Assembly: GCA_029532415.1 (NCBI GenBank) | Contig: JAQOTA010000053.1 | Span: 2,232,001 to 2,296,000, forward strand | Source of the DNA: Marasmius tenuissimus | Lineage: Eukaryota; Basidiomycota; Agaricomycetes; Agaricales; Marasmiaceae | Direction of reading: 5' to 3' | Length of the DNA stretch: 64,000 nucleotides | Shown here: one piece after another, positions 46,901 to 56,375 of the stretch | Layout: every line of letters begins with the position of its first letter | Numbering within the stretch: position 1 is the stretch's first letter | Position numbers and translations under genes: made by a program | The notes under the pieces: generated by a model | The model's database searches: none | Told to the model about the DNA's origin: nothing | What the model saw: the letters and a program-made list of their open reading frames with translations, nothing else

Positions 46901-49392
46901 GGTTTAGAAGCTCTTGTTTTAGAGTTGGGGAACGATTTCTCATGCATCTTGCCTTCAGCACAACCACGACACAAAGGTGTCTTCTTAGTAGGCATCTTAA
47001 GGTCAAGTGGGAAACCTTGCGTATGTTTCCGAGCTTTATTCAGGGCTTTATCTGATGGATGCCCAAAGCGTCTGTGCTCAATATCGTAGTCGACGTTATA
47101 AACGACCGACTTGGCCATTAAAGACTCAGCAGATGCTTTCCGCGAGTGAACCCAATAAATGGTTTGACCAGGCATATGAGGGTAGGAAACAAGCGACTGT
47201 CGTCGCTGTGATGAATAGAAGGCTAACTCCTTCGCGTTTCCACGAATTGATAGACCATCTTGAAGGAACTCTCCCATTGATAGTAGACGTATGTCCAATT
47301 GAGGTATGTAATAGACAGGGTAGAGACGCGAAACGCGCTCTGTAAGTTTCCCGTCATGTCCTTCAACGTTATGCTTAATGAAGACAGTGCCTTTACCCTT
47401 GATCTGTATTGGGTTGCCCTTATTCGCAGTATTTACGATAGGACCATCAAGCGATTCATATTCAGCGAAATCATTCAAATCATTCGTGAAATGAGAGGAG
47501 GCACCAGAATCAAGGAGCCAACCCTGTGCGTTGTTCACACTTTTCTTTCCCTTACATTGTGTACACCCCACGAAGTGGGAACTGATTGCATGACAATAAT
47601 ATACAAGTGATTCCAGATCACTACGACTACCCTGCGAACTACTGATACCAACTAATTGTGAGCATCGCTGTAGGGTCGTATCAGTTTGGGAAAGCAGGTC
47701 AAGATATGGTACTTGCCTGTCATCGTGGAAAGATCCAAGAGAGACGTCATCCGGGACGTCCTCAACCCCTGCAGCTTCGGCAATATCGTTGTCAACATCA
47801 TTACCGAATAGAGAGGTCATGTCTTCCATACCGTCGTCAGATCCCCAGTCCATCTCTACATCTTCATCAGGATCAGCGCTACGAGAGCGTTTAGAAGAAG
47901 TAGAAGAAGGAGATCCGGCTCCCTCATATCCCTCATCATCCTCCAAAAGACGCTTGGACGAGGACGCACGTGGTTGTTCAATGCGGTCCTGGAGCGAACG
48001 ATTGGTGGCGGACGTGACGATCTGTTCGAAGGGTTTGAGATACCGCGCCGTCTTAGGGGCACCAAGTCTATCAGCAAGGGAACGTGCTCCACAGACATCA
48101 TCAAATACTGACTGAGATGGCTTGAAGCCAGTGAAGGACTGCATAGCAGCCGGGTTCTTCTTGACAGCTGGCTGAGGGATAGTGCTGTCGCAGGACTTGT
48201 CCCAGTGACCAGTGAAGTGAGCTGGGGGCGGTGATCCCATAGCGCGAACAGGAGGGGCGCTGGCAATCTTGGCACGCAAGGAATTGTTGACCGCGTTCAA
48301 CGCGATACGTTCCCTGCGGTCGGTGATCGAGGAGTAAGGACGGATAGGAGTGGGAGAAGCTACGACGGATGCATAGGATGCCAGATGGGAGTGACCATGC
48401 GACCGATTGTTACCACCGTTGTTACCGCCGGCGTTGCCGGGACCCTGATGCTGGTTGATACCACCGCGGGTACCACGCTGCTGCTGCTTCTTCTTCTTAC
48501 CGTTGTTCTGGTTTGAAGAAGAGCGTTGCTGTTGCTGCTGCTGTGGTTGACGCTGTTGGCCACGCTGCTGCTGTCCACGCTGCTGTCGTTGCTGCGGCGG
48601 ACGCTGCTGCTGACCAAAGGATGGTTCACGGTTACCAGCACGCTTGACCGCAGAGAGACGGTTAGCAAGCTGAGGGTTCTGGCGCTCGTATTTGATCATG
48701 ATAGCTTCATGAACGTCGGCGACGGTGAGGGCGCTGGAGCTCTCAGGATCCCTATCAAAGTCATGAAGGGACTTGGAGGAAGCGGCGTCCCATTTGGGAG
48801 GAATAGCTGCGATGAGAAGGAGGGCTTTGATCAACTCGGGGAGTTCAACCCCGACCTCGGCAAGACGTTCAATATAGTGTTTGAACTTGGCGATGCCAGC
48901 CTGGGGATGGCTGGTGGTAAGCCGGAAGGACACCAATTTGACGAAGTCGCCATAAATGGCAGACAAGGTTGGTTCGCCATAGGTGGTGACGATGGTGGAC
49001 CAGGCTTTGGCAGCATCCATGTCCTTGAGAGGTTCAAAGACTTCCTTCGTAGAGGTCAACTGAATGATACCCATCAGCTGGAGATCTTTCTCCTCCCATG
49101 CTTCCAGCGCAGTATTGTACGCCGTGATCTGGGCATCGGTGGGAGGGTGACGATCAGGTTTGTCGTCACTGTCAGTTCCAGCTGCAGGCTGAGCAGTTCC
49201 ACCAGGGGGAGTAGTGACCGTAATGGTCGGAACAATAGGTTCCCCCAGCGGATACGTAGGCTTCTTAGCCGCACCAGTGAGGTGACGATAGAGGCCTTGA
49301 GCCTTGGTAACAGCTTCCATTTCGCCGTTATAGGTCTGGCGGAAGCCAGTGCCGTCGAAGCGACCGGAGAAGAATTTCTTAACGTCGAACAT
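43978..49392 (-). CDS. Gag-Pol polyprotein of the copia element, 1804 aa
   Basis: One uninterrupted frame from ATG 49392. The Gag part (about 1-400) lacks a canonical CCHC zinc knuckle; in its place is a long Gln/Arg-rich basic tract (near residues 255-300). Protease: DSGASSHFT at 628. Integrase zinc finger: H773, H778 (HRRFGHP), then CRGC. Catalytic core: D838 (HSDLKSYP), D900 (MSDEGGEY) and E936 (QQNGRAERFNR), D-61-D-35-E. A Pro/Ser-rich linker follows. Reverse transcriptase begins NRWVFDVKSNG and has YVDD at 1487-1490. RNase H: D1653 (FTDLDWAAD) and E1694 (SSTEAEY). All catalytic residues are present. The long antisense frame at 48526-49455 is a shadow of the repetitive Gag codons. Confidence 0.96.
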   Translation of the reverse strand: MFDVKKFFSGRFDGTGFRQTYNGEMEAVTKAQGLYRHLTGAAKKPTYPLGEPIVPTITVTTPPGGTAQPAAGTDSDDKPDRHPPTDAQITAYNTALEAWEEKDLQLMGIIQLTSTKEVFEPLKDMDAAKAWSTIVTTYGEPTLSAIYGDFVKLVSFRLTTSHPQAGIAKFKHYIERLAEVGVELPELIKALLLIAAIPPKWDAASSKSLHDFDRDPESSSALTVADVHEAIMIKYERQNPQLANRLSAVKRAGNREPSFGQQQRPPQQRQQRGQQQRGQQRQPQQQQQQRSSSNQNNGKKKKQQQRGTRGGINQHQGPGNAGGNNGGNNRSHGHSHLASYASVVASPTPIRPYSSITDRRERIALNAVNNSLRAKIASAPPVRAMGSPPPAHFTGHWDKSCDSTIPQPAVKKNPAAMQSFTGFKPSQSVFDDVCGARSLADRLGAPKTARYLKPFEQIVTSATNRSLQDRIEQPRASSSKRLLEDDEGYEGAGSPSSTSSKRSRSADPDEDVEMDWGSDDGMEDMTSLFGNDVDNDIAEAAGVEDVPDDVSLGSFHDDRQVPYLDLLSQTDTTLQRCSQLVGISSSQGSRSDLESLVYYCHAISSHFVGCTQCKGKKSVNNAQGWLLDSGASSHFTNDLNDFAEYESLDGPIVNTANKGNPIQIKGKGTVFIKHNVEGHDGKLTERVSRLYPVYYIPQLDIRLLSMGEFLQDGLSIRGNAKELAFYSSQRRQSLVSYPHMPGQTIYWVHSRKASAESLMAKSVVYNVDYDIEHRRFGHPSDKALNKARKHTQGFPLDLKMPTKKTPLCRGCAEGKMHEKSFPNSKTRASKPFERIHSDLKSYPVESYHRYKYYISFLDDCTSYVWTSKLKTKDEAVPALRDFLTMVKMQFNAVVKTWMSDEGGEYKGDKFDAVLKEYGIQRDQSIPYTPQQNGRAERFNRTIHEKAEALRFEACMPQSWWEFCHVHAVHLYNRTPVQRLNWRTPFEMLYGEAPDVSHLRVMGCAAYVFIPEDRRKNKLAPRSELMTFIGYQDGMKGFLFMRSNNSVFKGSTALFDETLYNKCPDAKTRGFTPVGSEPFTLGENPNIPSEDEDSDDDGFDTPLPDLRHRSEPSKRSEPQVDEPAGGPVPGDLPLPQSGPPTPPGEPAVPPPAPAADGPRRSSRQRKGVTQPGNIFGEQRNPNRPSDIIRDLENKNTWRNVTGDKEPPHPVDRPSSSRSRKGKGGNKGIPGPLPPPPAPEPSGSTTESHEEESVVERLTQEGGVGFVIYLLNNAVPVHDSLPTSDTPDFSNIREWTLRDILKLPVEQQKEWKNACHEELEALRKRKVFELCDLPKGRKAIRNRWVFDVKSNGRKKARLVAKGFSQVEGVDFDEIFSPVVRYETVRMMLALAALKNWYITSVDVKNAFLYGDLVEEIYMEQPEGFKVKGQERKVLRLRRALYGLKQAALEWWRTLSSSMEVLGFKRLTSDAGLFICKDPKSGEVVYAIIYVDDALFMGPNKAFVDKKKAEFMARWECRDMGDASEFLRMSIRREGNKIMIDQKDYLKKVLEHFGMQNAKGAPTPLPAGYVPTPNDGPVNPAIRSKFQSVIGSLLYIMLGTRPDIAYAVTKLSQFSSNPTKEHLDKALYICRYLAGTSDYSLVYDGDSDGGLLAFTDLDWAADPIKRRSITGYFFKLAGGIFSWQSHAQKTVALSSTEAEYMALSDCSRQASWIRSLLSELGIDLGPIPICGDNQGSIFIASNPVQERRTKHIDIRYHYIRSCVEDGKVELFFIEGVYNPADMFTKNLGHEKFLRFRDHLGLEFYSST

Positions 49393-49670
49393 GATAGTAA
49401 GAGGTTAGGTTGTTTGGTGTTGGATCTAGAAAAGACAGCATCAGCATGCGTCTAATCAACACAGGGAGCAGCCATCAAGGCGCTATGCTCAACGAGGAGC
49501 ATTGGATCCTTGAGATCCGATGTCGTCGAAGGACGTACATCAATGCCATAGATCGAGTACTCAATTAAGAGGTCGATGGCAACATGCAGGTCTAGCCTAG
49601 CTAGCCGATGACAGCAGCCTAGGGGCGCTCGTCGCTGACAGCAGCCATTAAGGCGCTCGTCATTGTAGTC

Positions 49671-49692
49671 GGGCTAACCGGGGCCCATAACC
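49671..49692 (-). promoter_or_regulatory. Half-tRNA-iMet primer-binding site
   Basis: On the element strand the 5' LTR is followed directly by GGTTATGGGCCCCGGTTAGC. GGTTATGGGCCC is complementary to the anticodon arm of initiator tRNA-Met (GGGCCCAUAACC), as in Drosophila copia, where a 5' tRNA half is the primer. It does not match the 3' end of a tRNA. Confidence 0.82.
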
Positions 49693-50015
49693 TGATGAGC
49701 CGGCATGACGCCTAGCGCAGAGGACTACAACATGGCTACACTACTACTTACCAGAGAGGAGTTTAGAGAGGTTAGAGGCGAGACGTAGAAGCTCAAGCAC
49801 ACTATCGATTCAAGTAGAGAACTACGAGCTTATATACATGTAGAGACAATAGTAAATACCATATAAGGACGACAATAGAAATTGTACATATGAGCATAGT
49901 GAACAATAGACAATGGAACAATAGCGAATGCATTGTCCCGCATAATACAATGGCGGGAAGTATGAACCGGGACTTCGGATATACCGGGATCTAATTATAG
50001 TCCACGGATTCAACA
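49693..50015 (-). repeat. 5' LTR of the copia element
   Basis: 323 bp, identical to the 3' LTR. A TATATAAGC box (plus strand about 49829-49838) is the likely Pol II promoter. Upstream on the element strand, TATTGT-type motifs recur at least four times. Confidence 0.95.
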
Positions 50016-50020
50016 GTGGG

Positions 50021-50750
50021 CTGCAGCAAATTCTTGAAGTGGGAAAAGTTCAAGAGAGAATTTTAAATGACCGGTTTGTTATATTCGGCCGGCAGGCTAA
50101 CGGCACGCAATCGGCGTTCCTGCTTCCTGCTGTTTCTTGACCTTCACTGGCTTCCCTGTCCACTGCAATGAGCGCACTAGCATCTCAGTCGAGAGCTGAA
50201 CAGTGCTGGAAAGGGAAGCCGATGGACATCTATGTATTGTTCGATACAATAGCCTCGGTGTTCCGATTGCGAAATATCTGCTCATGTGCTACTCTATCCC
50301 ATCCCGCAGCTAGTCCACAGTCAACATCATGATACGGGAACTCAGGAAGAAAGAAGCATAGATGACAACGGAAACTGCGGATTCTCAACATTCCGAACTT
50401 CAGGGGAACCTCCGAGCCGCACACAATCATTTTTGAAAGAGTCAAAATGGCGTTCAGTATTCATATCCCTGGAAGCCAGGCATTTCCCATGAGTATGGCT
50501 CGTTTCTTATGACTTGATCAAGTAGATATTTGTTATCGATAGTGGTCACCGATATAGAAACCTGCGCGTATTCCAAACATGTTCATATTTCGTCATGTCT
50601 CTTCGTGAATACGTTCCAATACCATGAGGAATCCTTCTGGAACAATTTCTGGTATGATTACCACCCCATGTCAAGGAACATTTTGCAATAACAGTACTAC
50701 CTTGCAATGCGCGCACACTACCACAGCGAGCAATCAGGGGACCTTAGCTC
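50021..50750. other. Flank between the copia element and the BTB-like gene
   Basis: No convincing gene. This is the continuation of the sequence left of the copia element; the pre-insertion site reads gctgcggtgggctgcagc. Confidence 0.4.
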
Positions 50751-50751
50751 T

Positions 50752-52355
50752 TCAGATCTTCAGATGTTGACGGTTGAGTCGATATTCGAGAAGAGCGTGT
50801 TTCAAGATAGAGACGTCCCGCAGCGAAGGCTCTGAGTTGCTGTGAGCTAGAGAGAGGCAACTCCTCCCTCGCTTCTGATTCCTGTGCCCTCTGAATGGCT
50901 TCCTCGCCTGGTCCAGCCTATTCCTAAGCCGGAGCCCATTGGCCACGAAATCCCAGATGTTTCCAATCTCTTCGATTTTAGCGGTCTGAGAGTCCTGGTC
51001 TAAGGTTTTGAGATGGCTGGTGAGGCGTTTATTTGTCTCGCGAACTTCATCCCCCAGTCTAAAACATCTCCAAAACCCAGTAGAGCAACCCATGGGACGC
51101 GGGGAGCTATGTTCCCCACAGGGAAGGCCAACGACAGTTCAAGCTACACGTCCCGTGCACTGTAGCATGTGGGTTCGCCATCCGTTTCAGCGGCGGGTGA
51201 GGTTGGTTGGACGAGGTGTTTGGCTGGGTAGACATATTCGGTTTCTGTGTGGAGGAGGGAAGAACAGAGGTGCTGTCCAGGTTCGAGAGGAGGGGTGGGG
51301 TGGATGCTCTGAATTGTCACCCGGAGCTAGTACCACTATCGTCCTACATCCTTGCGTAGCTGAGTAGGGAGAGAGGCTACCTGCATGTCGTTTTAAATAC
51401 GGAGGAGTACTACATGATGTGGGTTGGAAACCTGGGTACTGAGTTGTTGCACGGCATAGACGACTGAGAGGTAGAGTAAAGAGGCCATTCTGAGACCCGT
51501 GAAGCCAGTTATGTTTGACTTTCGACGGATATGGATTTACGCAACGTTGAGAAGCTGCTGACAGTACAACGTATCCAAGGAAAAAGTGAGCGGAAGGACA
51601 AATAGAAGTGTGAATTGGGGTGGAACGTACTGAATTCCTCGACCGAAGGATCCGAAATATTGTCCCAAGAACCCCAGCCTTCCCTGTAGTCAACGCGCCA
51701 ACATTCAAGGCAAGCCGGAGACTTCCACCAACGTTCAATTAGATACTGGCATCGAGATAGCTGTGTGCACCCAAGATGAAGGCGGAGTACAGGTACTGAC
51801 TCCGACGCATTGGCCGTGTCCTTATTCATACTCAAGGAGAGCCATCGCCGTTCTTGTCATGTGTACCGGATACGGAAGGCCTGTAGAAAATACAAACATC
51901 AGTTGATTGGAGAAATGATAGAGATTATGACGGACGGACATTCACCTCGAACACGAAAAGTGACCTATGCAGTCCTTCTGGTGCTGGGCAGACGCGACAA
52001 GCATTGATTTGACGAAGCAAATTTTGGGATTGGAATCCCCTGGCCTCTACAGGCTCATGGGTCTTCTCATCCCCAATCACAGAGTTCAGCAATGCGACGA
52101 ACTTGTTGCAAGTGATTGAGGGTAGTGCAATTGGATGGCCATCTGTTCCGCCTTCCTGCCCTTCTTCTGGAGATACCGTTGAGAACGGCTGATTCTCGTC
52201 GCAGAAACTGTCTGTGGACCTTGAGTAACTGGTTCTCTACTTTTTGGGGAAGGAAAAACGTCGGTGAACGTTCACAGTGAACAAAACCTTTGATACACCA
52301 GGAATACGGACACCGAGTAATCGATGTAATACTGAGGGTAGCGGGTGGGTGCCGG
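50752..52355 (-). pseudogene. Diverged BTB/POZ-like gene, copy D, interrupted upstream
   Basis: Near 52300 the minus strand reads RYPQYYIDYSVSVF, matching the end of exon 1 in the other BTB copies. After a likely intron it reads VENQLLKVHRQFLRRESAVL, then in a shifted frame SPEEGQEGGTDGHPIALPSI and TCNKFVALLNSV. This follows the BTB core of copies A and C position by position. A +1 frame change after AVLN breaks it. Further minus-strand frames at 51509-51835 (SRCQYLIERWWKSPACLECW) and 50752-51093 (113 codons, Arg/Leu-rich and helical) may be downstream exons; their link is inferred. The 5' part is cut off by the repeat element starting at 52356. Confidence 0.5.
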
Positions 52356-55056
52356 TGTAAAGCGCCACTCGCGGTGTATAATAAAATCTAACTCGTAGGT
52401 CAAATCCTCCCAACACTCAAGAGTGTAGCTGAAGGGTGCGGGAATCGGGGATCGGCGTTGATCGTAGGTTCCGCTCTTAGCCAGACTGCAATAGTAGGCT
52501 GAAGGAAATCTGACTCAAGAAACTATCCAACTAAGGTAGCTTCGCCTCTGAAACCAGTTCGGAGGTCAAAAGTGGGGTTCGGAAGAGAGGTTTATAGGTT
52601 GTTTCGGGAGTGTAGAGTTTGTTTGGTGCTTCAGAAGTGCGTTCTTAGGCTTCAACTAGCTTCAGAACCACTCGAACAGCGAGGGGCAACAAGACAATCA
52701 AATCAAACAATGGCAATAAGACTCCAATCAAGTCTGTCAATGACCGAAGACCAACTGTCAACGGCGAACAATATCCTCAGCTCAATTAGCTTCGGAGGTT
52801 CAACAATAGCTTAGCCAGTCAAGTCGGCGTCGCAGACAAACAATGCAAAGTCAAGGTCAAGCAAGTGTTCAATGGATTTTCTAGGTTTGGGCAAACAAAG
52901 TTCTATTCTGTTCTAATGTCTCTCCAGAAGCGCTCCCGAGTCAACTGACTACCCAACAAGTGGAATAGCTTCGTATCCTCTGAATACTAATCGTACGGAT
53001 TGCTTGGGGATTCTTGATGAAAACCCCACTGCTTATATACCCTAGGAGGCTCTAATTCTACCTAATTGTACAAATATCGAATAAACCATGCCTCGGAGGC
53101 ATAAACTACCTACTTTGGAATATACTTGGAGAGTTTTGTGTTTAATCTACGCTTTTGAACCCCAAAGTCAAAACCAATAATTTGCTTCGGAAGTATCATC
53201 AGCTTCGAACATTCTCTAACATTCTTTTCTTCCGGGTCTCTCCTATCAATGGTTCCGTTCTGCCTATCTGCCTCCGCAGCATTGATTCTCCGGTTCTAGA
53301 CCCTTCAATCGTCAGAGGTCATCCTGTTCTGTCTGCCTCCGAAGCATATACTCCCTTCGTCTGAAGCAAAGTACGTGCCTCCGAAGTGCTACTAGATGCC
53401 TATATTCATGGAGTTATCCAGTCGTTCATAGCCAGGTCGATGTCCTTCCATAGCCCGGATAATTCTGAGGTCCTGCCATCCATATGGCCGCCCCACTATA
53501 TCCAATCTTGGTGCCTTGGATACCGGGTAATAGTTCAATGGTTCAGCCAGAACTCCTACTCGATTCTTTGGTACACCATTCCTTTCTTTCCAGTCCCTTG
53601 CCTCCCAGTGCAGTTGAGCACTGTGTTTTGCCACCAGCACCAACTATGCCCTTAGTACAGTCAATATCTCCATGTACGAGTACAAGGGAGGTACCTCGAC
53701 GGTACAACTCCTTCGATCACTTCTCGATCATTGTTTAGCGCCCAGTGCCTGGTTCGGATCCACGCCTCCGAAGCGCTAATTTCCTAGTTTCCGAAGTAAA
53801 ATTTCCATTTCAGCGGCCAGTCCAGAGGTCAGTAAAAGCAAGTGCTAGGTTGTCCCAATTCCTTGCTTACTTTTCCCCGAGCGTACTATGGCACGCTTGC
53901 ATAACATTGAAGACCACTTTCGCAACTTACTCTATAGTAAGCCTTTCTACTTTCTAGATTCCGAGGCGGCCTTCTGACTTCCTCTCCAGAGTTGTATAAG
54001 CTCTGGTGGTATCCAGAAGATTACTCTGATAAGATCAAGGAGCGCCGCATCATCCTACCCATTCCACTCGACGCAGAACGAGAAGCTATCCTCGGAATCA
54101 TCTTCCAGCAGTTCTTCCTCAGTCGCCACAGATCCGTCTACTGGGGCTACGTGATTCGTTACGACATGATCCAGGACGAAATCTATACCTGCGAGGACAC
54201 CTTTGACCACTTCATTCCTCACGACGCCAGGTCTGTCATCGACATGGTCGCCGAGTCCATTGCTCAAGTTGGTTTCCTCGACTTCAAAACCGCTCGCACT
54301 CCTGGAGCCGTCAACGCTTGGATCGACGCCGTCGTCAGCTGTGCTGAGTGCCCAGCACCTCCGAAGCTTGACTATACCAAGCTCTCGTTCTTCCAGTATT
54401 CCCCTGTCATGGGTCGTTGGCTCTCTCGATCCTTTTCTTTCTATAATCCTATTTTATGCGATCCATTCTATACCGATTATCTATATCATGAAACCTTCAT
54501 TGATTCTTATTATCCTGAAGATTCCGACGTAGATAATTACTTCGGTTGGGATGAGGTAGCTCTAGCCAATATGGATGACTAGCGTAACCTGTAGTATACC
54601 TAGTATACTTGAATCAATCATGCCTCCAAAGCGAGGCCTCGACCTTATACCAAGCTTCTGAGGCTCGACTTAGTCTTGCTTTCCGACCATCCATGCTTCC
54701 GCTGTGACCTCCTCTGTCTATTCCTACTAGTACGGGTCTTCGTCAAGTCTGATTCTGTTATTCTAATCCCTAGTACAATGCCTCCGAGCCACTGGAGATA
54801 TTCCCTTGTTATGACTACAGGTCCTAGTCGTGCCTCCGAAGTGATACCTTCGTCAGTTATACGACTCCTACAGTTTTCAGAGATAAGGAGAGACGCCTCC
54901 GAGGCGCTATTCTCTCCTTATGCTAGGATCTGAGCCTTTTACTAGCCGCTCAGGACTCGCTCTAGTACTCGTATTACCTAGTCATTTCTTATCTGTTTTA
55001 TGCTAAAATCGCACAAAACAAGGCTCCGAAGCTGCTTTTTAATAGCAGGCGCTACA
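52356..55056. mobile_element. 2.7-kb repeat element with TGTAAAGCGCC / GGCGCTACA ends
   Basis: It starts TGTAAAGCGCC and ends GGCGCTACA (imperfect inverted termini). It is flanked by ccgg (52352-52355 and 55057-55060), or by ccggtg if TG is counted as target. It interrupts BTB-like copy D. A motif of the form CTTCGGAGG recurs about twenty times: mostly TTCGGA in the left part (52555-53190) and mostly TCCGAA from 53270 onward. This inward-facing, orientation-flipped pattern resembles subterminal transposase-binding repeats. TATAATAAAA near 52376-52386 could be a promoter. A second copy starts at 63125. No transposase or reverse transcriptase was recognised, so the class is unknown. Confidence 0.65.
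53888..54582 (+). pseudogene. Unidentified frame inside the 2.7-kb element
   Basis: An ATG at 53888 starts MARLHNIEDHFRNLLY; the frame continues FYFLDSEAAF and stops. The adjacent frame then stays open to 54582: LYKLWWYPEDYSDKIKERR, then EREAILGIIFQQFFLSRHRS, VIRYDMIQDEIYTCED, and an acidic aromatic end (FGWDEVALANMDD). The join needs one frameshift around 53970, or an unseen intron. Codon use and length (about 195 codons in the main frame) suggest a real protein, but I know no relatives. Confidence 0.45.
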
Positions 55057-56230
55057 CCGGTGACATTCTAAATTCGAGCACAGATGAACTTCTCGTGGTA
55101 GCATTTGATTTGGTATCTCCAGCAGTTTCCATCGTGGGCTTGTGGACGGGGAGAGACGCGAACGTGATGAGGTAGCAGGTTCAAAGGGCGCGAGCCTAAA
55201 GTGACAGCGATGTAGTGATCAGAGACAACGAGGCTCACTGAACCGGCTGGACCTGCTGAGTCTGGCAGTTAGAGGACAAGTAATGACTCGGAAGGATGTA
55301 CTGGCTCACGGATTGGAGCTTTCCCGGTTCCGAAGCTGAAAACACAGAAAAGACTAGACTTGCCAGCCAGAGATCCGTCAGAACGCGAAAAGACTCGAAG
55401 GTCAAATTTGTTTGACGCATTTGGCCTCAAGATTCTTCAAGTCGACAAACAGGCTTCAGAAGGAGCTCAGAGATGGGGTGGGTTCTGGGAAAAGAGAATG
55501 TCGATCAGCTCGGCCCGAACTGGACCCTCACGGGTACAGCGATGACGGTCCTCTCGCTCAAACTACGACTATGATCACTCAGTACTCAACGTTCAATGCT
55601 GACATGTTCTACGTCATCCTTCTGAACCTTTGATTCACGCAGGCTTGTCTTTCAAGATTCAACAGAGGCACAATTACCCGTACTCTGAGAAATGGGCGGG
55701 GAGAACACTGGCCTTCGCAGGGCTTCTTGGGCGAAGTGTTATCAGAGGGTACGTAAAGTTATCTTTTACATCGACTGCTCTGAAACCATCTGTCCACCCA
55801 GCAAAGTTTTGTTTGGTGCAATGAAGAGCGCAATGAACTGCAGTCGGACTCATCTATGAACCATCATCATCCCTTTCTCCCTGTGAATTCCACCCAACGT
55901 AGCACGCTCATATCGTCACATCCCAATAACTCCAGCGACACACCAATCATAGTTGCCAACCACCTCTCGGTCAAACACCTTTTCGCAAGTCACTACGATT
56001 TGATAAGCCCTTCCTCCAACAACGGCGGCGAATTCTTGAGCGGGAGGAGCAGGACTTGGGATGCTAGTGGCGATGTGATGAGTCGTTCCGGTGGTTTTGT
56101 GCAAGCTTCGCACCAGAGGTCCTAATTGTGACTCCGACTCTTCTCTACTGAGGAGAATAAATATTATCTTTCACTCAGACCAGCCTTCAGGGTGCCGTGG
56201 GGCTCCAGGCTTGGCATGCCTTAGTCTCCC
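55057..56230. other. Array remnant right of the 2.7-kb element
   Basis: No complete gene. 55440-55570 repeats the upstream array block (gaatgtcgatcagctcggcccg), which shows that the repeat family extends this far. Short open frames on both strands lack supporting features. Confidence 0.4.
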
Positions 56231-56233
56231 AAG

Positions 56234-56290
56234 TCAGACTCCACGATTGCTTTTTGGTGGGATGGGAGGACGCAATCAGGTGGAGTCTGA
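56234..56290. repeat. Hairpin at the left end of the DUF6589-RecQ module
   Basis: tcagactccacgattgc (56234-56250) pairs with gcaatcaggtggagtctga (56272-56290) with a 2-nt bulge and a 21-nt loop. It sits just outside the inverted promoter repeat and is absent from the right-hand copy of that repeat. Confidence 0.6.
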
Positions 56291-56375
56291 TTCAAAACGC
56301 GCCCCCTTACCCGTAGCTCGTTAGGTTTCCATATATAGATAGGTCGGCTTGCTCGGACAAATCACGTTTCATCAC
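56285..56375. repeat. Left inverted repeat and promoter of the DUF6589-RecQ module
   Basis: About 90 bp that match the reverse complement of 62116-62207. Shared tracts include TACCCGTAGCTC, TTCCATAT and GGATAGGTCGG (GATAGGTCGG on the left), then ATCACGTT. It includes a TATA-like atatatag at 56331-56338 and ends at the proposed ATG (56376). Confidence 0.72.

Larger units (their letters stand above)
43613..50015 (-). mobile_element. Complete young Ty1/copia LTR retrotransposon, 6403 bp
   Basis: Two 323-bp LTRs (43613-43935 and 49693-50015) are identical at every base in my comparison, begin TG and end CA in either orientation, and are flanked by the 5-bp duplication gtggg (43608-43612 and 50016-50020). 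The coding strand is minus, so the 5' LTR is the right one. A primer-binding site, a polypurine tract and a single 1804-codon frame are present. Pol order is protease, integrase, reverse transcriptase, RNase H, which defines Ty1/copia. Identical LTRs mean a very recent insertion; the element is probably still active. Confidence 0.97.

Noticed and set aside
48526..49455. A 309-codon plus-strand frame (Leu/Arg-rich)
   Set aside because: It is antisense to the repetitive Gag region of the copia element and is explained by CAG/CTG-rich codons.
49822..50013. Tyr/Cys-rich ~63-codon frames in both LTRs (also at 43742-43936)
   Set aside because: They lie wholly within the LTRs, begin near the LTR start and are identical only because the LTRs are identical. 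There is no sign of coding function.
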